Made by a program: the position numbers and the translations under genes. A stretch of DNA of 64,000 bases from Mesorhizobium sp. ORS 3359. Lineage in GTDB: Bacteria > Pseudomonadota > Alphaproteobacteria > Rhizobiales > Rhizobiaceae. Below the pieces are notes generated by a model. The model was not told the origin of the DNA and made no database searches. It saw nothing but the letters and a program-made list of their open reading frames with translations. The stretch covers positions 62,001 to 126,000 of the forward strand of contig CCNC01000046.1 of assembly GCA_000824845.1 (NCBI GenBank), written 5' to 3'. Shown in pieces: positions 33,621-42,190 of this stretch (positions are counted from its first letter, which is position 1; each line of letters opens with the position of its first letter).

Positions 33621-33839
33621 GGGCTGGTTGGCTCGCGGACTCGCTCCAGGATGATGCACGGCGCTCCGTTAAGCGAATGAATCGATGTGAACGTCGAAGC
33701 AACTGGCGCAGCAATTTTTCACATCGATTCACTCGCCGGCTTAGCCCGCCCAACCTATCGTCCATTTACCGACCTGAAACGGTGGCCTCCACCGAGCGCT
33801 GGAGGCCAAGTCCACCTACGACACGCAATGGAGGACAAT

Positions 33840-34646
33840 GTGAGCAAAGGAAGAGTGCTTATTCTCGGGTCCAATGCGACCAGGATCGAGATCAAGGGCG
33901 GCCGGTGGGGCGCTACAGGACAGTACCTCAATGAGACGGTCGTTCCAGCAATGGCCGTCATCGATGCCGGCTTTGAGGTCGTGCTCGCGACGCCGAATGG
34001 CGAAAAACCGGTAATCGACAAGGCTTCTGATGCGCCGGCGCATTTCGGCGGCGACAAGGCGGCGTACGATCGCGCCAAGGGCTTCTACGCCGACCATCCA
34101 TCGATGACGCCGCGAACGCTCCGGTCGGTAATCGAAGAAGGGCTGGACAACTACGCCGGTGTGTTCGCTCCGGGTGGGCAGGCCCCGGTCGTCGACCTCA
34201 TGCAGGATCAGGACGTCGGCGATGTGCTCCGCCATTTTCATGAGAAGGCGAAGCCCACGGCCCTGCTTTGCCACGGACCCATATCAGCGGTCGCCGCGAT
34301 GCCCCACGCACGCGAGTTTCGCGCGGCTTTGATTGCCGGAGATCCGGACAAGGCGGCAGAGTGGGCCAAAGGCTGGCAGTATGCGGGCTACAAGATGACG
34401 ATATTCTCTTCGAGCGAAGAGAAGGTGATCGAGGACAACATCTTGCACGCGAAAATTTATTTCCACATGCCTTATGCGCTGACGCTTGCAGGCGCCAACG
34501 TGACCACAACTCCGGTCGATTTCGAGCCTTATGTGGTCGAGGATCGCGAACTGATCACGGGCCAGAACCCGCGTTCGGATCATCCGATAGGTGCAGCGCT
34601 GATCGCTGCGCTCGACCGCCAGTGCGAAGGCAAGCGCGCCGCCTGA
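33840..34646 (+). CDS. DJ-1/PfpI superfamily protein
   Basis: 268 residues. The class I glutamine-amidotransferase-like fold shows VLATPNGEKPVIDKASDAP, a central VFAPGGQAPVVDL, and the nucleophile elbow TALLCHGPISAVAA with Cys. Long members of this family resemble HchA/Hsp31 glyoxalase III or deglycases, which remove methylglyoxal. I chose the GTG at 33840 because GGAGG lies five bases upstream; ATG 33828 is in frame but the ribosome site overlaps it. First of three plus-strand detoxification genes. Confidence 0.82.
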   Translation: MSKGRVLILGSNATRIEIKGGRWGATGQYLNETVVPAMAVIDAGFEVVLATPNGEKPVIDKASDAPAHFGGDKAAYDRAKGFYADHPSMTPRTLRSVIEEGLDNYAGVFAPGGQAPVVDLMQDQDVGDVLRHFHEKAKPTALLCHGPISAVAAMPHAREFRAALIAGDPDKAAEWAKGWQYAGYKMTIFSSSEEKVIEDNILHAKIYFHMPYALTLAGANVTTTPVDFEPYVVEDRELITGQNPRSDHPIGAALIAALDRQCEGKRAA

Positions 34647-34701
34647 GGTCCTGGGGGGCGGCCTCGGCGCCGACCCAACCTCTCGGAGAAAGAACTGGAT
34701 C

Positions 34702-34998
34702 ATGTCGACCGGCGTCAAGATCGTGGGAATCCTTACCGCTCGGCCAGGCAAGGCCGCGGAGCTCCAGCGGCTCCTATACGCCACACGAGTATCCAGCCGG
34801 ACGGAGCCCGGCAATATGAGATGGGACATCTGGCGCGACCGTGCCAATCCGGACCGCTTCATACTTGACGAGCTCTACTCAGACGACACTGCGCTTAACG
34901 TCCATCGCGAGACGCCGCACTTCAAGAACTATGCAAAGAAGATCGGCGATCTGGCCGAACGAACACCGATCGTTCTCGATCCGGTCGACGTCACATGA
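34702..34998 (+). CDS. antibiotic-biosynthesis-monooxygenase (ABM) domain protein
   Basis: 98 residues, a single ferredoxin-like ABM domain. It begins VKIVGILTARPGKAAELQ, with the typical EPGNMRWDIWRDRANPDRFI and late His in HRETPHFKNYAKK. YgiN-type members act as quinol monooxygenases. It sits 55 bases after the DJ-1-like gene and 20 before the hydrolase, so the three probably form one transcript. GGAGAAAG precedes the ATG. Confidence 0.88.
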   Translation: MSTGVKIVGILTARPGKAAELQRLLYATRVSSRTEPGNMRWDIWRDRANPDRFILDELYSDDTALNVHRETPHFKNYAKKIGDLAERTPIVLDPVDVT

Positions 34999-35018
34999 AA
35001 CGCTAGGAGAACAGGACA

Positions 35019-35777
35019 ATGAAACGTGCAATTACAGGATTACTCGCAGCCATGATTACAACCGCTTCCCCGCTTGCAGCCTCCGCTGCCGAAAAGGCCG
35101 TCTCAATCGTGCTCGTTCACGGTGCCTTCGTCGATGCCTCCGGGTGGCAGGCCGTCCATGACATCCTGTCCGCGAAAGGTTACGAGGTCTTGGCGGTGCA
35201 GAACCCGACTGTCACCCTTAAAGGTGACGTTGAAGCGACCCGCCAGGTTATCGCCAGAGCCAAGAAGCCGGTGGTGCTTGTGGGTCATTCCTATGGCGGC
35301 GCGGTCATTACAGAGGCTGGCGATCTGCCCAAGGTGCAGAGCCTGGTCTACCTCGCCGCCTACGCACCCCAGGCCGGAGAATCCGTGTTCGACATCGCGA
35401 CGGCGCCCACGCCCGGCGAAGACAAGGCGCCGCTGCTCCCGCCAAGTAACAACTTCCTGCTCTGCGACTCGGAGAAGTTCCCGACTTCCTTCGCTGCCGA
35501 TGTCGATCCCAAGACGGCTCGCTTCATGGCGGATGCGCAGGTGCCCTGGGGTCTGGAAGCCGTGCAGACAAAGATCACCGCCCCCGCCTGGAAGGACAAG
35601 CCGACCTATTTCATGGTGACGACCAAAGATCACATGATCCCACCCAGCCAGCAGCGCGCCAATGCGGCACGCGCGAAAGCAAAAGTGATGGAAATCGACT
35701 CCAGCCACGCGGTGATGCTCTCGCATCCTCAGGAAGTCGCCGACTTCATCGCTGGCGTGGCCGCCCAGACGAATTAA
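35019..35777 (+). CDS. exported alpha/beta hydrolase
   Basis: 252 residues with a Sec signal (residues 1-24, AMITTASPLAASAAE). It starts IVLVHGAFVDASGWQAVHD with the oxyanion turn. The nucleophile elbow is GHSYGGAVI near residue 90, the acid is in VTTKDHMIPP and the catalytic His in SSHAVMLSHP. This is the small EstC/pyrethroid-hydrolase-like family. A truncated relative of its N-terminus lies at 36041-36136, just downstream. AGGAGAACAGGACA precedes the ATG. Confidence 0.88.
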   Translation: MKRAITGLLAAMITTASPLAASAAEKAVSIVLVHGAFVDASGWQAVHDILSAKGYEVLAVQNPTVTLKGDVEATRQVIARAKKPVVLVGHSYGGAVITEAGDLPKVQSLVYLAAYAPQAGESVFDIATAPTPGEDKAPLLPPSNNFLLCDSEKFPTSFAADVDPKTARFMADAQVPWGLEAVQTKITAPAWKDKPTYFMVTTKDHMIPPSQQRANAARAKAKVMEIDSSHAVMLSHPQEVADFIAGVAAQTN

Positions 35778-36040
35778 TGCCGGTTGTAACCCATAGAGGC
35801 GCAGCTGGAGACAGCGAGACCGCCGCGGCAGTCTCTCTTCATCGAACGGCGGATAAGGGCCGTCAACTATGCTGAGCTGCCGACGCGGCCTCCCCGGATG
35901 GCTGGCGTCGGCCCCGTTCAATGCTTGAGCGGCTGAACATGCGACGGCGGCTGTTTCGAGTAGTGCCCACAAGCGGACGGACAGCAGCCGGCCCCAAAGA
36001 GGGGATTTCTCGCCGCCATGATCCTTGCCTCCCCGTCGCT

Positions 36041-36136
36041 TCCTTCGCCGCCGACAAACCTGTCTCGATCGTTCTAGTTCATGGCGCCTTCGTGGACGGC
36101 TCCGGCTGGCAGGAAGTGTTCAACATCCTGCTCGCT
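36041..36136 (+). pseudogene. fragment of an alpha/beta hydrolase gene
   Basis: This stretch encodes SFAADKPVSIVLVHGAFVDG, then SGWQEVFNILLA. It is nearly the same as the signal-cleavage and oxyanion region of the hydrolase at 35019 (AAEKAVSIVLVHGAFVDASG). The similarity stops abruptly and neither nucleophile nor His region follows. The open frame continues into the next gene's signal peptide, so a program would fuse the two. I read it as the remnant of a tandem duplication. Confidence 0.65.
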
Positions 36137-36226
36137 GCCCTGAAGAAGCTTTGCGTAAAGCCCGTGGGTGTCAGCACGGACAAATGTGAGTCGTGCTTGC
36201 GTTATTGTTTTCTAAGCGGAGTGGAA

Positions 36227-37195
36227 ATGATGTCTCGGACCAATCTGATATCGCGAAGGAGTTTCTGCCTCTGTTGCGCAGCCGCCTCTGCTTCAGCGGC
36301 TACCGGCGGATGGCTCAGTCCCAGGGAAGCGTATGCCGAGGCTCGCGGTGTTGTCAGTCTTGTCAGGGATAGCGCTGCCGTATCGCCGATCGTCGCGCAT
36401 CAACTGCGCGGCAGTATTAGCGTGCTGGAGGGGTCGGGCGGGAACATCGCCGTCCTCACGGGGCCGGACGGCAATCTTCTGGTGGACGCTGGCATCGGAG
36501 TGTCACGGACACACGTGACCGAAGCCTTGGATAAGCTCTCGGCCGATCCCGTAACACACTTGATTAACACGCATTGGCATTTCGACCATGCCGACGGCAA
36601 CGCGTGGCTTGGCGCGCTCGGGGCAAAGATCACGGCCCATGAAAACACGCGCAAATACCTTTCGCAGGTCCAGCGGGTCGAAGACTACGACTACAACTTC
36701 TTGCCGCTGCCGATAGACGGGCTGCCATCCGACGTGTTCGCGAACGAGCACGCCATCAAGGTTAACCGCGCCTCGGTAGGCATGAAATATTACGGCTCTG
36801 CTCACACCGACAGCGACATATCCGTTACGTTCGCCGAAGCAGACATCGTCCACGTCGGCGACACGTATTGGAACGGCCTTTACCCCTTCATCGACTATTC
36901 CACCGGCGGCAGCATCGATGGCATGATCGCGGCGTCGGACGCCAATCTGGCCGCGACGACAGACAAGACGATCATCATTCCGGGCCACGGCAAGCCCGCC
37001 AGCAACCGGGCGGAACTCCAAGAGTTCCGCGACATGCTCGTGGCTGTCCGCGAGAACGTCGCGAAGCTGAAAAAGCAAGGCCGGTCGCGTGACGAGACGG
37101 TCGCCGCCAAGCCAACCGCCACCTTCGACGCCAAGTGGGGTAACTCCGTCATCGATCCGGGCTTCTTCACTCGGCTGGTGTACCAAGGCGTGTGA
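36227..37195 (+). CDS. exported MBL-fold hydrolase with Tat-type signal
   Basis: 322 residues. The N-terminus has a twin-arginine signal (LISRRSFCLCCAAASASAA). The metallo-beta-lactamase domain shows THWHFDHADGN near residue 120 (HxHxDH), a His in GSAHTDSDISVTF, an Asp in HVGDTYWNG, and the C-terminal His in IIPGHGKPAS. The ligand set is complete for two zinc ions. It is related to broad-range quinoprotein-relay-like or beta-lactamase-like exported hydrolases. The frame extends upstream to 35921 through the pseudogene fragment. GCGGAGTGGA precedes the ATG at 36227. Confidence 0.85.
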   Translation: MMSRTNLISRRSFCLCCAAASASAATGGWLSPREAYAEARGVVSLVRDSAAVSPIVAHQLRGSISVLEGSGGNIAVLTGPDGNLLVDAGIGVSRTHVTEALDKLSADPVTHLINTHWHFDHADGNAWLGALGAKITAHENTRKYLSQVQRVEDYDYNFLPLPIDGLPSDVFANEHAIKVNRASVGMKYYGSAHTDSDISVTFAEADIVHVGDTYWNGLYPFIDYSTGGSIDGMIAASDANLAATTDKTIIIPGHGKPASNRAELQEFRDMLVAVRENVAKLKKQGRSRDETVAAKPTATFDAKWGNSVIDPGFFTRLVYQGV

Positions 37196-37958
37196 TTGCT
37201 AGTTCACCCATTTTCGCAATTCGAGCGATCGCGAGGACGAAACGAGGCAAATCCGAGCAACCTCTGAGCCAGGATCAACCGCCGGGGTCTACTCCTCGGA
37301 TTGTGGGTATTCGACACGTCGGCGCTTTCGCGACAGCGGCAAGATCCGCCGGGACGACCGCCGCGCCCAGCTCGCCTTCAATGTGTGGCAGATAACAAGG
37401 ACGGGAGTCGACGGCGCAAAGATATGGTTCAGCGGACGCCCTGCTGCATGGCTTCTGCCTCGTCACCTGACGCACAACCTCGTCCGACTATAAGGCTGAT
37501 TGCTACCGCGGGATCGCTCTTGGGATCGGCCCTGGCGACATCCGCGCTTGAACCTTCGCTGAGGTTTTGAAACGGGAGATTTGCTGGGGGCATCGAACGT
37601 CTTATCTAACTTGCGACCGGAACGTATCCTAAACGATCAAACGGGGCTCAAACTCATTCAGACGGTTCTGGCCCATAGGTTGCGGAGCGCAGAGTGCGTG
37701 CGCAAATCCGCAAGATGCGGGGGACACTTTACTCGTTACTGAGAGTCTGCAGAACCGTCGGCGAGGGCAATATAGACGAGTGCCAGTCGCTTCTGATGGA
37801 TCAGACCCTTGGACCGTTCGATGCGCTCTGCTGTCCAAGAGGCGAACAAGGGACGGACGAATCAGTTTCAACCCAAGAGGATTCCACCTTGCGGGCTTGG
37901 TATTTGTCTGACATAATTTAATGTCTCCTAATGTTTAAGTGGGCAATTGGGGTTAGAG
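37196..37958. other. intergenic stretch with decayed coding traces
   Basis: About 760 bases without a gene that I can defend. Several short frames (for example 37301-37570 plus and 37694-37921 plus) lack ribosome sites and family features. The only structured trace is the split minus-strand frame at 37736-37914, listed separately. Confidence 0.5.
37736..37914 (-). pseudogene. possible frameshifted small gene
   Basis: From an ATG at 37914 the first frame reads MSDKYQARKVESSWVETD. A one-base change of frame then gives FVRPLFASWTAERIERSKGL, continuing IHQKRLALVYIALADGSADS to a stop at 37736. Together these make a protein-like sequence of about 60 residues. Each part alone is open for only a short distance. 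I do not recognise the family, and the frameshift interpretation is tentative. Confidence 0.3.
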
Positions 37959-38624
37959 ATGGCCAAGGAACCTTCTAGTGCCGCGTCTTCGGCAAATAAA
38001 GCGGATGCAAATCTGATAGGTAATTCAGAGGGAAACGGGCTGAACTTCATGGCCTCCCAGGCTCGCGAGGGCGGGCCAGGCGGTGACGCTCCAGGTGTCG
38101 ACAAGATACGCGATCTTTTGTTCGGCAATCAGATGCAGGACTATGATCGCCGCTTCTCCAAGCTTGAGGAACGGTTCCTGCAGCGATTCAAGGATGTCGA
38201 ATCCGAAACCAAGCGCAATCTTGAAACCTACGAGTCGAATGCCAAGAAACAGGTTGACTCGCTGGCGACGCAGTTGCGCAACGAAAAGGACGCACGCGCC
38301 GAGGCCGACAAGGAGATGGACCGCAATCTTCGCGATCAAAACCAGGCGCTCGAAAAACAGGTGCGCGCCTTATCGGATCAATTGAGTGAGCTCGAGCGCG
38401 AATTCGCGGATCGCATGAGCAGAAGCGACCATTTGCTGCGCGAGGAGATCAAGCAGAAGAACGAAAGCGCCCAAATGCTCATGGAGAAGATCTTTTCCGA
38501 TCTCAGCAACGTCAAGACCGACCGGAATCTTCTGGCCGGGCTGTTCGTCGAGGTCGCGAAATGTCTCAACCAGGATCCCGTCGGCAGCAAAGGCAATTCC
38601 GAGCGTGGCTGGAAAGTGAGTTGA
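37959..38624 (+). CDS. coiled-coil protein of the GTPase/OmpA module
   Basis: 221 residues. A disordered N-terminus of about 45 residues precedes VDKIRDLLFGNQMQDYDRRF and LEERFLQRFKDVESETK, then a continuous coiled coil to about residue 185 (ALEKQVRALSDQLSELEREF), and a C-terminal helical cap LLAGLFVEVAKCLN. There is no membrane segment, so it is probably cytoplasmic. The LLFG-type motif recalls LRQLLVGGEISELSRV in the next protein. Its stop lies seven bases before that gene. I infer it is an adaptor for the OmpA-like or GTPase protein. The ATG at 37959 is preferred over the TTG at 37947. Confidence 0.8.
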   Translation: MAKEPSSAASSANKADANLIGNSEGNGLNFMASQAREGGPGGDAPGVDKIRDLLFGNQMQDYDRRFSKLEERFLQRFKDVESETKRNLETYESNAKKQVDSLATQLRNEKDARAEADKEMDRNLRDQNQALEKQVRALSDQLSELEREFADRMSRSDHLLREEIKQKNESAQMLMEKIFSDLSNVKTDRNLLAGLFVEVAKCLNQDPVGSKGNSERGWKVS

Positions 38625-38631
38625 TCGGAAC

Positions 38632-41600
38632 TTGACGTCGAGCGTCGAACCAATCAGCCTTTCTCAAAAACAAGCTTCGAACGATACCGGTATTGATCGC
38701 GAGGCTTTGGCCCGCCTTTTGGTGGAAATTGCCCGGAACGTCGATCCGGACAACCATACGCTTTACGAAGGAGTTCCAGCCGCCGACCATCGGCTGGAAA
38801 AGCTCCGCCAACTGCTCGTCGGCGGCGAAATCTCGGAGCTGTCCCGCGTTACGCACCTGCTCGATGAACCCGAGCAGCTTGCCACCGCGGTGGGCAACGT
38901 TCTGCCCGAAGCAACTGCGCGCGCGTCCCATACGCAACTCGGCGAGGCCCTTGCCCCGGCTGTCGAACGGGCGGCGCAGCGGTCCATCCAAAAGAACCCA
39001 AACACGCTGACGGATATATTATATCCGGTGTTTCTGCCGGCCATTCGCAAGTCGATCGGCGAAAAGATCGACCAAACCTTCCAGTCGTTGAATGAGTCTC
39101 TAAGGCATATATTCACGTGGCATGGGTTAAAGTGGAGGCTTGAAGCCTGGCGAACGGGGACAAGCTTCTCAGCAGTTGTTCTCAAGCATTCTCTTATCTA
39201 TCGCGTGGAACATGTCTTTCTCATCAGCCGCGCTTCCGGGCTCCTGATTGCGCATGTAACTTCCCAAGACGCAACCAGCGAAGACCCTCAACTGATTTCC
39301 TCGATGCTGAGCGCGATCCAGGATTTTGTGAAGGACTCTTTCAAGGAGAAGGAAAGTAGCGGCCTCGACACCATCCGTTTCGGGGAACTTCGCCTCTGGT
39401 CGGAAGTCGGACAGTTTGCGACCCTAGTTGCGGTGATCCGGGGAAATCCTCCGGAGGAACTGCATGAAGTCATCCGCGATGTACTGCTTCGGATCCATCA
39501 AGAATCGTCGCGGGCCTTGGAGCGGTTCGACGGCGACAGTTCCCAGTTGCCAGGCGTGGAGACGCAATTGCAGACCTGCGTCGAGCTGCAGCACATGGAT
39601 TCGAAAGAGGGATTTCCGTGGCTGGTGTTGACGGCGGTCCTGCTGGTTTTGATCGTGGCGGGCGGCTGGTCCTTTCTGTCCTGGCAATCCGCACACCGCT
39701 GGCAAACCTACCTGTCGCGGCTGGCGGTCCAGCCGGGCATCGTCGTTTCGGACCAAAAAATCCGTGGCGGCGACTTCTATGTCGCCGGCCTGAGAGACCC
39801 GCTCGCCGCGGACCCACAATCGCTGCTGCCAGGAACGGAGGTCGATCCCACCCGGGTTCATTCAAACTGGCAGTTCTATCAGAGCCTCGAGCCGGAATTC
39901 GTGCTGAAGCGGCTGTCGGCGTCGCTGGCGCCGCCGGATTCGGTGCGACTCTCGGTCATCGATGGTCGCATCGTCGCCGAGGGTGAGGCGACCACCACGT
40001 GGATCAACCGGGCGCGGGCCGCTGCCCAGCAGCTTTCGGCAGGCGGTCCGGTCTTCGACATCTCCGGGGTCCGCGATGTGAGCGCCGAGGAGCGCTGGCA
40101 GGCCTATGTGTCGCGACTGGAGACCCTCCCTGGAATCATCGTCGCCGATCAGAATGTGCGCGACGGCCAATTCTATATTACCGGTCTGAGAGACCCGCTT
40201 GCCGCCGACCCAGAGTCGCTGTTGGCCGAAACGCAGGTCGATCCCGCTCGCGTTCATGCAAGTTGGCAATTCTACCAAAGCCTTGAGCCGCAGTTCGTGC
40301 TGAAGCGCCTGACGGCGTCGCTCACGCCGCCGGATTCGGTGCGGCTTTCAGTCGTCAATGATCGCATCGTTGCCGCGGGCGAGGCCACCACTGCTTGGAT
40401 CAACCGCGCGCGGACCGCGGCCCAGCAGCTTTCGGCCGGCGGACCGGTCTTCGACATCTCCGGGGTGCGTGACGTGAGCCCCGAGGAGCGCTGGCAGGCC
40501 TATGTGTCGCGACTGGAGACCCAGCCCGGGATCATCGTCGCCCAACAGAATGTGCGCGATGGCCAATTCTATATTACCGGCCTGAGAGACCCGCTTGCCG
40601 TCGACCCGCAGTCACTGCTGGCCGGGACCCAGGTCGATCCCGCGCGTGTTCATTCGAGCTGGCAATTCTATCAAAGCCTTGAGCCGCAGTTCGTGTTGAA
40701 GCGGCTGACGGCGTCGCTGTATCCGATGGATAAAGTGCGACTTTCGATCGTCAATGGCCGCATCGTCGCTGAGGGCGAGGCTCCCGACACCTGGATAGAT
40801 CGCGCGCGCGCAGCGGCAAGACAGCTTTCAGAAGGCGGACCGGAGTTCGACATCTCCAAGGTTCGCGATGTGAGCCCCGATGCACGCGCGGCCGAGCATT
40901 GGCAGTATTATGTGTCGCGACTTGAGGCCCAACCGGGAATAATCGTCGCCCAACAAACGGAAAGGGGCGGAGATTTCTACATTTCCGGACTGAGAGACCC
41001 TCTTGCCGCCGACCCGCAAGCTCTACTGTCCGGAACGAAGGTTGATCCCGCCCGCGTTCATTCACAGTGGCAATTCTATCAGAGTCTCGATCCGAAGTTC
41101 GTGGTGAAGCGGCTGACGGCGTCGCTGTCCCCGCCGAAATCGGTTCGGCTTTCGATCATCCAGGGTCGCATCGTTGTCGTGGGCGAGGCATCTGCCGGCT
41201 GGATCAGCCGGGCGCAGGCCGCCGCCGACCAACTTTCGGCGGACGGAGTGGTTCTGGATGTCTCACAACTGCGCGAGCTGAACCTTGCTGAGCTTAATCA
41301 GTTGCGAGAGGCCATCCAGTCGACCGACATTTTCTTCTCTTCCGGCAGAGTTGTCCCGGGACCGGAGCAGACGCCGGTGCTCGACAGATTGGCTGATCAG
41401 TTGAAGGAATTCGCCGAAAATGCCCGCAAGGCAGGCGTGACAGCGCGGTTCATGTTGACCGGCCATTCGGACATAACGGGTCGTGAGACGGCCAACGCAT
41501 CGATCAGCGCCGCTCGTGCCGAGACAGTTCGCGCGCTTCTCAACAAGCGCGGCGTCGCTCCGGAACTGCTCTTGGTTCGGGGCGCCGGCACCTTTGAGCC

Positions 41601-41679
41601 GGCGGTGCCCGAAAACGAAAATAGTCGAACTGGGAACTCCACCAATCGCCGCGTTTCGGTTACGGTGAACCTGGAGTAG
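38632..41679 (+). CDS. OmpA-family envelope protein with four tandem 132-residue repeats
   Basis: 1015 residues. Residues 1-325 form a helical cytoplasmic domain (LLVGGEISELSRVTHLLDEP, AIRKSIGEKIDQTFQSLNE, HSLIYRVEHVFLISRASGLL). One membrane span lies at about 327-350. Four repeats of 132-136 residues follow at about 355-880, each with PGIIV, ITGLRDPLA, VDPARVH, WQFYQSLEP and VLKRLTASL. A C-terminal OmpA peptidoglycan-binding domain ends the protein, with TGHSDITGRETANASISAAR. The TTG at 38632 is the only upstream start. It would link the cytoplasmic GTPase side to the cell wall. Confidence 0.88.
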   Translation: MTSSVEPISLSQKQASNDTGIDREALARLLVEIARNVDPDNHTLYEGVPAADHRLEKLRQLLVGGEISELSRVTHLLDEPEQLATAVGNVLPEATARASHTQLGEALAPAVERAAQRSIQKNPNTLTDILYPVFLPAIRKSIGEKIDQTFQSLNESLRHIFTWHGLKWRLEAWRTGTSFSAVVLKHSLIYRVEHVFLISRASGLLIAHVTSQDATSEDPQLISSMLSAIQDFVKDSFKEKESSGLDTIRFGELRLWSEVGQFATLVAVIRGNPPEELHEVIRDVLLRIHQESSRALERFDGDSSQLPGVETQLQTCVELQHMDSKEGFPWLVLTAVLLVLIVAGGWSFLSWQSAHRWQTYLSRLAVQPGIVVSDQKIRGGDFYVAGLRDPLAADPQSLLPGTEVDPTRVHSNWQFYQSLEPEFVLKRLSASLAPPDSVRLSVIDGRIVAEGEATTTWINRARAAAQQLSAGGPVFDISGVRDVSAEERWQAYVSRLETLPGIIVADQNVRDGQFYITGLRDPLAADPESLLAETQVDPARVHASWQFYQSLEPQFVLKRLTASLTPPDSVRLSVVNDRIVAAGEATTAWINRARTAAQQLSAGGPVFDISGVRDVSPEERWQAYVSRLETQPGIIVAQQNVRDGQFYITGLRDPLAVDPQSLLAGTQVDPARVHSSWQFYQSLEPQFVLKRLTASLYPMDKVRLSIVNGRIVAEGEAPDTWIDRARAAARQLSEGGPEFDISKVRDVSPDARAAEHWQYYVSRLEAQPGIIVAQQTERGGDFYISGLRDPLAADPQALLSGTKVDPARVHSQWQFYQSLDPKFVVKRLTASLSPPKSVRLSIIQGRIVVVGEASAGWISRAQAAADQLSADGVVLDVSQLRELNLAELNQLREAIQSTDIFFSSGRVVPGPEQTPVLDRLADQLKEFAENARKAGVTARFMLTGHSDITGRETANASISAARAETVRALLNKRGVAPELLLVRGAGTFEPAVPENENSRTGNSTNRRVSVTVNLE
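39697..41280 (+). repeat. four tandem in-gene repeats, 396-bp period
   Basis: Units begin at about 39697, 40093, 40489 and 40897. The first two steps are exactly 396 bases and the third is 408, because of a 12-base insertion (four residues, DARA). Units 2 and 3 are nearly identical at DNA level over long stretches, for example around CGCTGGCAGGCCTATGTGTC, which indicates recent duplication or gene conversion. Each unit looks like one beta-rich periplasmic domain of about 132 residues. Confidence 0.85.
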
Positions 41680-41692
41680 TGCGGAGCCCAGG

Positions 41693-42187
41693 ATGCTGCA
41701 AAAAAAGATCTGCATGTTGGGCGGGTTCGCCGTCGGCAAGACGAGCCTGGTGCGCAGGTTCGTGCAAAGCATCTTCTCGGAAAACTACCTGACCACAGTC
41801 GGCGTCAAGATCGACAAGAAAAGCGTCGCGTTTCCGGACAAAACCGTGGACCTGATTTTGTGGGACCTAGCCGGCGAAGACGATATCGGTTCGTTCCGCG
41901 TCAGCTATGTGCGAGGCGCGACCGGGCTCGTGCTGGTCGCCGATGGAACCCGGCCAGCCACTCTTGCCGTGGCGCTCACGCTGCGTGAACGGTGCGAGGC
42001 CGAATTCGGCGCCATGCCGTTCATATTGCTGTTCAACAAATCCGATCTGACCGACCGATGGGCGATACCTGAGGGCGAGATCGACGAACTCAAGCAACGT
42101 GGATGGCAGGTCTATCTGACGAGCGCGCTTTCGGGCGAACATGTTGACGATGCGTTTCGTCAGCTTGCTTCGATGGTCGCCAACTAG
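41693..42187 (+). CDS. Rab/Ras-like small GTPase
   Basis: 164 residues, a stand-alone G domain. G1 is GGFAVGKTSLVRRF (residues 9-22), the G2 Thr lies in ENYLTTVGVKI, G3 is WDLAGEDD in place of eukaryotic WDTAGQE, G4 is NKSD near residue 121 and G5 is TSAL near 146. The pattern is closest to Rab/Roc-type GTPases. It lacks C-terminal lipidation cysteines, so it is probably recruited through a partner. It lies 13 bases after the OmpA-like gene and three before the cyclase, arguing for one operon and one pathway. Confidence 0.92.
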   Translation: MLQKKICMLGGFAVGKTSLVRRFVQSIFSENYLTTVGVKIDKKSVAFPDKTVDLILWDLAGEDDIGSFRVSYVRGATGLVLVADGTRPATLAVALTLRERCEAEFGAMPFILLFNKSDLTDRWAIPEGEIDELKQRGWQVYLTSALSGEHVDDAFRQLASMVAN

Positions 42188-42190
42188 ACC

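Noticed and set aside
35921..37195. A single 424-residue protein joining a hydrolase start to an MBL domain
   Set aside because: The MBL protein has its own ribosome site and Tat signal at 36227. The upstream part is a truncated duplicate.
39697..41280. CRISPR-like or satellite repeat
   Set aside because: The repeats are 396-bp in-frame protein domains, not short direct repeats with spacers.
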